This document shows positions 1 through 12,000 of a stretch of DNA of 64,000 nucleotides, piece by piece. Numbering within the stretch: position 1 is the stretch's first letter; each line of letters opens with the position of its first letter. Position numbers and translations under genes: made by a program. Under the pieces are notes generated by a model. That model was not told the DNA's origin and made no database searches. It saw only the letters and a program-made list of their open reading frames with translations. This DNA is from Metopolophium dirhodum (Eukaryota; Arthropoda; Insecta; Hemiptera; Aphididae): assembly GCF_019925205.1 (NCBI RefSeq), contig NC_083566.1, positions 35,347,558 through 35,411,557 of the forward strand, written 5' to 3'.

Positions 1-2
1 CA

Positions 3-3000
3 AAAATCGATTGTACTGCATTTGGGAACCCTACGCCACAAGTGCAATGGTACCTAGGTATGATTGTGTCATATTCAATCAATATTATTTATTAAAATAA
101 TATAATTAAATTAAATTCTTAGAGGATGGAACGAGGGTGATGACAATACCAAAAATTAGAGTGGTACATCAGAACGGTAGCTTGATATTTCTTAGTTTTG
201 GCCCAAGTTCTTACATGCATGATGTACATAGCGCACAATACAGATGCAAGGCTAGTAATGCAGTTGGTCAAATTATTAGTGGAGCAGTTCATATTAACGC
301 TGGTATGATTATTAGTTTACTTAAAGTTTTTTTTTTCTATTCATTATAATGCCTCTGAATAAGATATTAATCACATTTTCAATATTATGTATAGTACCTA
401 TGTTATTTTTTAAATAAAATAAAACTTAATTTCCAGTCATGAATCAAAACTATGACGTCCAGGTTTATGCCGAGTATGTCAGTATCGGAAATACAGCGTT
501 ATTACGATGCCATGTTTCTGCTCATGCTTCTAGTTACGTAATGGTAACGTCGTGGACACAGGATGATATAATTCACTTTTATCCTAATGTTGATTCTGGT
601 GGAAAATATCTTGTACTAGGAAATGGTGATTTATACATTAACGATGTTGATTCTAGCGATGGATTTAAAAGTTATACTTGTAGAACTGTACATAAGTTAA
701 CTGGTGAAACCAAGGCTAGTTCTTTTCCTGGTCATATCACAGTAAACGGTAATTTCATTACTCTTAGAATACTTTTTTGATACTCATAAAAAAATAATTT
801 CAGACCCTACTGGAAGTCAACGACCAAGAGTTGTTGTGGAAACCGATAGTAGAAAACAGGTTAAAGTGGGAGACGACCTTACACTATCTTGTTTATCTCA
901 AGGATTTCCTATACCAACTTATAGATGGTATAGGGAAAATGGAGACGTACTTAAAGCCTTAGCGCATGATCCCCGTTTATCAGTACCCATTCCTGGCCTT
1001 CTTAAAATCGAAAAAATTCGTTTAGACGATGATGGGAAATATGTTTGCATATCAAATAATAGCGTGGGTGAAGAAACAGTTCATCATAGCGTGTTTGTCA
1101 CTGGTAAATAAAATCTTTTTTTCATGAATTATACTAAAATAATTAATTTAAATTTATCCATTTAAGAGCCCCTTTCAGTTAACATACTACCTCAAAAAGT
1201 AGTTGGTTCTTCACTCTTAGATCCTGCAAAGTCTGTTCAGTTTGTATGTACAGTCAATGGCCATCCAATCAATAGAATTATGTGGTATAAAAATGGACAA
1301 CCCTTAATGCAACTAAATGGGAGAGTACGTTTGACATCATCACTTCATAAGCAAACATTGATGTTATCTCCCTTGAATAAGGATGATCAAGGAATGTACC
1401 AATGTTTCGGAACTAATGATTGGGATATGGCTCATGATAACACTCAATTGCTTCTTGGAGGTATATAAAATAAATTAGATAAAATATAGTAAAGTTTAAT
1501 TTCATTTTAACCACGAATTAACAGATATTGGACCTGAACTTGTTTATTGGTTTACCGAGCAAACTTTACAACCGGGGCCATCCTTATCATTAAAATGTGT
1601 AGCATCAGGGAATCCTCTTCCACAGTTTACTTGGACTTTAGATGGATTTCCTATACCAGAATCGAATAGAATTTTGGTGGGCCAATACGTGACTGCACAT
1701 GATGATGTTATCGCTCATGCCAATATATCTTCATTGAAAGTCGAAGATGGTGGAGAGTACACGTGTACAGCACATAATGAAATTGCACATGTTTCACATT
1801 CTTCTAGAATAAATGTTTATGGAGTTCCTTTCGTTAGGGAAATGCCTAGTGTTCATGTTGTAGCCGGAAAACAACTTATAGTTAAGTGTCCTGTAGCAGG
1901 TTATCCGATTGAATCAATTAATTGGGAACGGGGTAAGGTATATAATTTTAAATTGGCAATTCATATTTTTATTTTAACACTTATTTTTAGATGGATTAAC
2001 ATTACCAGTTAATCTTCGTCAAAAAGTCCACAGTAATGGAACTCTTACAATAGAACAAGTTCAACGACAGACAGATGCTGGTACTTATACTTGTCAAGCA
2101 AAAAATCATCATGGTCATTCTTCTAGAAGAGATGTGGAAATTCAAGTCTTAAGTATCTATTATATCAAATAGTTCAATTTTATATAAACTTACTGTTTTC
2201 ATGATTACATTTTTAGTTCGACCGAAAATTTTACCAATTCCTCCCATGACAAACCTTTTAGCTGAAGGTATGCGTGCAGCAATTTCATGTCAGATTGTAG
2301 AAGGGGACCTTCCTGTAATGTTTACTTGGACAAAAGACAGTGATGGTGTAAACAATGGATTAGGAGTGGGAACAGTTACAAGAAATCATGATGAGTATTC
2401 GTCATCGTTAATTATAGAGCGTATCACTGCTGAACATGCAGGAAACTATACGTGTATAGCAACAAATTCAGCAGGAGAAGAGAAATTTACTGTACCACTA
2501 ACAGTAAACGGTGAGAAATATAAATATAAATTGTATTTTATATTTTATTTATAATATAAAACAATTAATGATTTTAGTTCCTCCAAAATGGATCGTTGAA
2601 CCTGAAGACACAAATGTGGTTATGGGCTATACGTGCATGTTACACTGTCAGGCAGAAGGTTATCCTACACCGACGGTGATTTGGAGGAAATCATTTGGTA
2701 TTTTACATTATTTAAGTATTATAATTAATTTTGATTTATCATGGTTAGTGAATATTATATTTTATTATAAGAATATCAAATTCTCAATTATTATTTTTGG
2801 GATTTCGTAAGAAATTTGATTCAATGGTAGGTACCTATCTAGTTAAATTATGTATAGTATGATATTTCAACAATAATTATCCAATGGCTAAGTGTGTTAA
2901 ATTATCAATATATTAACCTGAAGACCTGTGAAATATAGCATAGTCTATATATTATATTTTCGTAAAGTACCTAATTAGAAATTGAGAATAATATTTTTAC

Positions 3001-6000
3001 AATTGAACATTTGTCCACTATACAATATAAGATAATTATCATTGAAATAAATTTAGCATTCTACCAAAAGAGCAACAAAATATATTTTTTCGATATTTTA
3101 CCATATATACCTGTACTTATGTATATCAGTATGGTTAGGTATTCACTTTTGAATCTACCATGCATTGTATAAACTAATTATAAAATATCAAGAATATTAT
3201 GAAATAAAATACCAGAACATTATTTTTAACAACATAGAAATAGGTTTTAGCAATTAAATAAATTATTAATTGCTAAAATACTTGTACCAAAATTGAGTCT
3301 TTTAAATCATACACCAACATTTTTGGAAGCGGGAGTAAGTAAAACAAGTGTTGATTCATATAGGATGAGGTCTGTTGACAAATACCAGCTTAAGTGTGAA
3401 TATAGCTATATGGTAAAAATATCTGGCTAATCTAATTATGTTTCATAGAATATTTCTTCGTACGTTTAACGATGTAATCGAATAAAATAGATATTTATTT
3501 TATTTTTTAGGCGATTCCATAGGAGAATATAAGGACTTTTTATATGAGCCCAATGTAAATTTCTTTAGAAACGGAACTTTGGAGTTTTTACATACTAGTA
3601 AAGCTAATGAGGGGAAATATATGTGCGAGGCCAAAAACGACATTAGTCCTGGATTGAGCAAAGTCATACAATTAAAAATAAATGGTAAAATCATATTTTT
3701 TGCTTTAATAATGTATATGATACAACTATACGAGTATATAGTTCTGTGTTATAATGATATTTTACAAGTGCTTGTTGTTTATTTCTTTTTTTTATATATA
3801 TAGCTCCGGTGAAGTTTATACAAAAAACTAAACAAATTCGGGTTAAGCTTAATGATGATGCTCATATACAGTGTATTGCTGTAGGAGATAAACCATTACA
3901 AATATCTTGGAAGGGATCTACTAATATGCAAATCTTAAAGGATATAGATCGAAGGTAAGGAAATATGAATGTTATTGATTTTATCGTTAAATCAAACATT
4001 TTAATATACAATTTACATCAAGATTGATTTTTCAATGAAATCTCTAAAGAAATGACTGTAATTTTGTTTTTTATAACCAAACTGCTAAAAATAATACATA
4101 CATAATACTAAAATAAGAGGAATAAAAACTGTAAAGCCAAACCGTAACATTTCTTTACTTGTAGCATGTAGACACCCAAAACCCTCACAAATCGTTTCTG
4201 TTACAAATCATACTTAATATATTATTCTTATATAATCAAAGACATAAGCTAATATTGATTATGTCAAATGTAATTATTACTAAGACATAATTAAGATTAA
4301 CTTAACTATTTAGAATCATAAATATAGTGCTATACGTCTTGATATAGATAGTCATTAGTCAATATACAACTTTGCCTATGTTATAAATCTGTATCTACGT
4401 GGCATAATTAATTCTGAACTTTAAAAAAAAATCATGGTTTGATTTAATTTTTATTACATAACTCAATAAGTACCTATAAAACATTTATTTTTTCTACTAC
4501 TTACTGTATAAAAAAATAGTCTATATATTTTATTTGTACTAAGGTTTATTTATTTGGGATGTCTCCAGGTTTACTATAAGAGAACAATCTAAAGACAATG
4601 GAATAATGTCAGAGCTTGGAATATCGCCTGTATATAGACATGATACAGGTTTTTTTAAATGTACCGGGAGTAATAATTTCGGAGAAGATGAGAATTCGGT
4701 TGAACTGATAGTGCAAGGTATGTGATACATATAAATCGTAAATAAACATAGTTTTGTGTATTTTATCAGGTGATTATTTAAACAGAGACACCAGAAAGTC
4801 CAAAAGATATTAGAATTTTGAATCAACAAAGCCGGTCAATGGAAATAACATGGAATCAACCATACGACGGAAACAGTGTTATATTAAATTATATAGTCCA
4901 ATACAAATTAGTTGCATGTATGTTTAGCATTATTTGATTAAGAATATTTTTTACATTGAAAGTCATTATTTCAATAGCTTTATGGATAACTGACCCGGCA
5001 AAAGTAATTGTTGCTGGGACTCAAACCGTTACAACCGTCGAGGGATTAACGCCGGCAACGTCTTACCATATTCGAGTCATTGCAGAAAATGCCATGGGAT
5101 TTAGTGAACCCAGTGATGAAGCACAAGCTTTTACACAAGAAGAAGGTAACCTTATCATTAATATTTTTAAAGATCACGTAATTTGACATGTCTTACAACC
5201 CTTAAATATTGACATCAGTAGCCATGACCATAGTTGTCTATCAATATAAATTAAATATACGTAAGTATATACTTTATATCCCTATGTTTTGAAATTAATA
5301 AATGTGGTATTAAACCCGTATACAGGATTCTCTTCTATCTATGTCGTCAGATTTACGACGAATTTAACATTTAAAATCTATATGATAGTATATCTAATTT
5401 TAAGATATTTAAATTGTTCGTGATATCAGCATAAAATGTATTTTATTTATTAGTATGACTTTACAATGGGTGGTAGCGCTAAATATTTTTTTATTAGATA
5501 AGAGGTTAAATGAAATCATTGTTATTATTATTAATACTATTATTATTATTATAACTAATATAGATACACATTTTAAGGTATTAACAGAGAAAAACAGAAC
5601 AAATATAACAATAAGTATCACATTAAATTAAGTTATATTAAATTAGTTTAGATATCTACACTCATAGAATCTAACCAGGCCACTCGGAGGTCACTTTGAT
5701 AAATTCCTCCAGATCACAACCGTATCTTCTTAATTGACAATCCAGAATTAAATGTCACATTCCGGACTCTCTCTTAACTTCTAAGAGAGCATCTACCTTA
5801 TCCTGTGTGTATTATGTTGAGTCTAACCCAGATTCTCCCAGGGAGGTCCGTGCCTAAAACTGGAGTGCGCGCGTTATCTACTTGGATCCTCCTGGTTTCT
5901 CTCTCTGCTATTTAGCCTGCCACGCATCGGGGGTGTTTTCCCTCGCCTCGGTGATGATCCGAGCTCTTAGCAAGAATTGTTTTTAACACTTAAGTCTCGA

Positions 6001-9000
6001 GTTTACAATCCCGTCTTTGCTTATTAGCAACTACTGGTGTTTATAGTCTTATAGATGTTGTCCTTTTTTTACCACACTGTTTTGTCTCCTAATATGAGGG
6101 GGTTCTATGCTGGCCAGGTAGGGCAGCCATTGTTTGTTTGTGCTCAAGACTGCGCCTGATGTTGTGCGCATGACCTTCCTTTGTTTGATGTCCACCATCT
6201 CTGTGTGAGCGCTTCTTGCCAATACTGGGACGCAGTACTCTGCAACTGAGTAGACCAGGGCTAAGGAAGAAGTCCGAAGGACGCTTGTTGTAGCTCCCCA
6301 TGTGGTATCAGCTAATTTTTATTGATAAGGCCAATTTTTTATTCTAGTTGTAAGTTTTGCTAATCTTCATGCAGATGTGTTTAAGGTTAACGTCCGGTCC
6401 AATGTAATGCCAAGATACACGGGTGCCTTTTCGTTTTTAATTTGTTCGCCGCATAATAGACTGATATTTTTTTGTTGGCTTCCCTGTTCATTAAATGAAG
6501 AAGAATTGTTCCAACCTTGATAGGTCTAATGTCAGGTTCTCTCAATATTTTTTAGCTTCTTGTCCTGCGCTATTATGCAGATGTCGTTTGCATAAAAGAA
6601 CATTTTAAAGTCTATACATGGTATGTCGTGACTTGTGAGTATATACGTTAAAAAGAATTGGGGCTAGGGGAGATCCTTGAGGTATGACATTGTTTAGTAT
6701 GCGTGTTCTGCTTTTCCGGTTACCAAGATAAACTCGAAAATTCCTATTTTCTAGGCTGGCTCTATTGCATTGTACCAAGCGTGGGCATAGTATAATATTT
6801 GATAGATTCCATAGTAAGCTGTATTTACAAAACGTATCGTATGCTACCGAAGACCTAGACTTAATTTTGTCATTATAGCATTTCTCGACATGAGACGATA
6901 AGACCAGGACCTCTTCGCAGCAACTTCTGTTAGGTCAAAAACCTGCCTGATGAATTGGAATATGTGGTTCTATGAAAAGGGCTATCTTTTTTAGAATAAT
7001 TCTCTCCATGAGTTTTGATAATACACTTAGTAAGGCTACGAGGCAAAATGTATTGAAATCGACTATCAATAAGTATCAATAATCTTATTTTAAATTAAAA
7101 TATATATTTTTTAGTTTGTATGCTCAACACAAATTAATAATACTGATATAGGCCACGGTAAACTTTCACTAACTATTTAATATTAGTTACCTTAAAACAT
7201 TAATTAATTACAAATCTTTACAAAAATTAGTAGCTAGGTCGTATAAGGTATACCACTATACTGCTTAAATTATTCAAATTAAAAAGAGAAACCTCATTAT
7301 ATTGTAATTTTATAAGATGATATATGTAATTTTAAAAGAAAATGAAAGTTTCTTCATTATACATGCTTTAACATAAAATATGTAGGTGTATATAAACAAA
7401 TTTAAAAATACTTAAAATCTATTTATCTATATAAGAGAAAAGTAAAGATATTATGTTAATGTATCTCTTAAATATTAAATGGCAACATACGAAATCAATA
7501 TAGGTTAGGTTAGGTGATGCTGATCTCATATTTTTTTTTTTATTTAATATAAAAGTATATTACATCAATTGAGTAAAATAAACTGGAAATAATAATAATA
7601 AGAAAATATGATAAGGAAAATATATGCCTAAATTTGTAAATTCTATTAAACTAACATCCTCGAATCGCATTTATTTATTTATTATTGAAATCGCTAATTA
7701 GTTCCCAGTATGGCACCTCAAAATATTCGTGCTGAAGCTAAAAGCAAAACAGAACTTTTGATAATGTGGGAACCACCTCCGTCAGACTCTTGTAATGGTA
7801 TTTTAATTGGATATCACATTGGATACTTGCCGACGGATGATACACAAAATCCTACGACACCAACGGTACCGCACAGCCGTTACATTATAAAAACTATTAA
7901 CATAAATTCTCAATATGGCGAAGACTTTGTCATTAGTGGTCTAATACCGTACACGACGTATTCGATTGTAGTACAAGCTTTTAACAGCAGAGGAACTGGG
8001 CCGTTTTCGAAGCCTATTACAGTGCAGACTGACGAAGGAAGTGAGTATTAAAATACCAAATAAATGTTAGGTACACAATATAATAAAAGGAGGTAATCAC
8101 TAATATTTAATAATATCTACATAATATTCAATTAGTACCAACAATGCCACCAGAAAAACTGACGTGTAGATCTTTAACATCACAAAGCATTCAAGTATCG
8201 TGGGATTTACCTCTGCCGACGGGGCGCAATGGTAAAATACAAGGTTTCAAAGTATCGTATCAACCAGCGGAAGACTGGTATGGTAAGTGTATATAATTAT
8301 CAAAACAACTATATATATTAAATAAGTTCATACAGTTATTAAACTATTATACGTGGTATTGTTTTCAGAAAAAAATGAATTTGAAACGAAAATTACTACT
8401 ATACAATACACAACAATCCAAGCTTTATTGAAATACACAAACTATAGCATATCAGTATTTGCATTTACGAGTAAAGGAGATGGGGTTCAAAGTGATCCAA
8501 TTTACTGCAAAACTGAAGAAGATAGTAATGCAATTGTTTTTTCCTTATCGGTTTACACGCAAAGCTCATTGTGTTATGTTTGTATTTTAGCCCCTTCAGT
8601 ACCAGCAGATATCAAAGCAGTCATAAGCTCTATAAAAACCATTGTTGTATCTTGGCTCCCACCAATTCGTCCAAATGGGAGGCTGACTGGTTATATTTTA
8701 TACATATCAATTTTAAGCGGTCATAAAGATGTAAGTCTTATATTATACTAATTTTCTAAATAATTGTTTTAATAACTTAAATGTGTTTTTCTAGTCGAAA
8801 CCAATAAAAAAAATACTCAGCCCATCTATTGAGGTTTTTGAAGCATCAAGAATCATTGATAGTGCAAAATACCAGTTTTGGGTCAAAGCATTAACTAAAG
8901 TTGGGGAAGGCGAGAGCACTAGAACAATAACTGTAATCCCAACGATTAAAATCTCCGCTCAAATAGTATCATTCAGTCAAGTTTTGATTATGCGATGGAA

Positions 9001-12000
9001 GAAAAATGTAACATTAAGCTGTAAAAGAGTAGGTATACCGTATCCTCAACCAATATGGACAAAAGGTGGACGATCAATCATTTCGAGTGGGAGATATCAG
9101 GTTACACAACACACATTGTATTATGAATTATTTTGATATTAATATTAGGGTACTTTATAATGCTCACATTTAAGATATGTTCGGTTCGATTAAATAACTA
9201 ATATTCTGCAAACATAAAAATAAATTAAATATATTGTATGCTAAAACTTATAGTACCTATATGCATGACGAAATAACAAGGTATGATCACAATTTTGTGA
9301 TATGCATTACAAAAAAAAATTGTACATCTCTATTATCAGAAATAGGAGTGAGAGTCTTTCTCGGCTCTTCATTGGTCCTTCAGGTCCTTGATATTATTAT
9401 ATCATTATATATATATTATTAACTCATAATATGTGCGTTAAATATAAGCCAATCAAATGACGAGGATGACTTGTGATCATACCTTGTTACTTCGTTATGC
9501 CTACATGTATATAATAATTTTTTCTATACTTAAAACATATTGCTTATACTCTATAAAGCAATGATGATAGATTAAAACGACTAATTATTTTATTTTTAAA
9601 CCAAGCTTTATTACTGTCTCATTGCATTAGAAAATTGTACCCCGCAATACATAGACTAAGATAGGACCGGACTAAGATATATTATAAATACTCGTAACTT
9701 GCTAAAATTAAAATCCGAAAAAAACCTATGAGGTTCTCTAAATAATAATCTTATCTTTAAATTTTATAAGAAGTCAATTCACTCGATTTTTAAACTGTCA
9801 GAGCTAATCGTGATCTGCTGAGCGTACAATATGCTATACTATGCGTTTGTAAGACAGAGAGCACGAATACTGGTGAAGCACCATCTTAACGACGAATTTC
9901 CTGACTATGTCTCAAAAATCGGGTTGTTAGTTATTTAGGGCGACAATTTTCCATAGGTCTATACAAGTGGAAAACATGTAAATACACCCATGTACAAATA
10001 ATACATAGTAATGTGTATATATATATATATTTGTATAACTATCCCGATTTTATAATTACCCCCTTCACCTCAGATAAACAAAGATGGGTCGTTGATTATA
10101 CACGATATACAACACTCAGACAGAGGAAACTATACGTGTGCTGTGGAGAATACACACGGGAAAGATGAAATTTCATACGCAGTTAACGTTAGAGGTAATA
10201 AATAATTAAAGGTAATTAAATATTTATTGGTGAAAATTATAATCATTTATATATAAATTATAGTACCGCCATCACCTCCAAAGTTAACTGTCTATTTAGA
10301 AGAAACCGATAGTTTACAACTGAAGTGGGCGGATACAGCTGAACCAGATATACCAATATTAGGTAAGTTAATGTATTAGTTATTTCACTTATTTGCTAAA
10401 TACAATTTTTTTTAATTATTATTAATTAATGAAATTGTAGGTTACATAATCAATTTTAAACGTGAACATGGTGATTGGGAAGAAATCCATATTGATGCAA
10501 AGACACATTTTCATATATTACAAAAATTACTTTGTGGCACAAGGTATCAATTGTATATAACTGCTTACAACAAAATTGGAACGGGTCTACCATGTGACAT
10601 TTTAACATCATATACTAAAGGCTCGGGTATTTATTTATTCATATATTTTACGCAAAATAACTACTAAAAAAATTAGATATTTTGACAATTATATCATTGA
10701 AATACTTTTAAATTACTTTCCAAACAAACGTTTTTTTACTAATTCTAATGATGTTTTTATGCATTTTTTCTTAACATTTATTGAATTATAAACAATCATT
10801 AATAGTATTTACAATAAGCATATATGTGAAAAAAATATATATTTACAAGACGTGGAGACGTGAAGAAAGAAGTCACCCAGCAGTAACATTCATATTAATA
10901 AAATATAAATCTTCAACTGTTCACCAATACTTTAGTTACACTAGTCCAATTCAATATTAAAAAAAAAAAAAAAAAAAAACAATAAATATAAAGAAAAATA
11001 TTTAGAATACTATACTAACAACTAGACAACTTTTTTTGCATATAAACAGTTATAACAAATATTACCAAATAATAAATTTCAATATGCAATAACAATAGGT
11101 ACATACATTTATAATTCCACAGTGCCTATTCCACCCGAATCACCAACTGAAGCAATAACATATAATAGCTCAACAGTGAGTGCTTGGTTTGATCTGTGGG
11201 GAAGTGGAGGATGTGATATATTATATTATACAATTGAATGGAAACAACCAAAATCTGATGAGTGGATTTTAAGTGATGGCGGTAAACCTGTAGCTCCAAT
11301 AGAGCGTATGTATACTGTTGAAGGTCTTGAGCCGGCAACTAAATATCAATTGAAAGTTATTGCACACAATAATATTGGGTCATCGTATGCATTGTATAAC
11401 TTCACCACGCTCACTATTGATGGAGGTATTTTTGAATATCTTATTAACTAACTAAAAAGGATAAATAAATAATAATTTTTTTTTTTATGTATTTTTACAC
11501 AGCGACTGTTATACCGTTTGATTTATATACTGAAATAGCAACTGAAGAAGCTTCAGTGTTTACATCTATCACAACTGCCATTTCCTTGATAATAGCTTTA
11601 GTTGTTGTATCATCAATCGCAGCATTTACATACTATTATAAAGTAATGAGTAAGTATTTGTGAGACTTAGTATTACATGACCAAAATTGTTGAAATCTAA
11701 TTTTATACCAGAACGCTCAGATGAAGAATCGGTTAGAGATCAAAGCCAACGGAGCCGTGATCAACGATATTCAGTCAGGGGGCAATCGCAACAAACCTTA
11801 AGTTGCGATTCTGTAACATTTAAAACCGATTCAACTGGTATTTTTATCATCATATAACATTACAGGGCCATTAATCTATATACAACATTTTAACTATTTA
11901 TTTTAAAGAATATATGGATGAAATTTGTCCGTATGCAACGTTTGAACTTGCCAAACAACCACAAGGTGAAAGTACGTTTAGTGGTAATATTTACAGTGGT

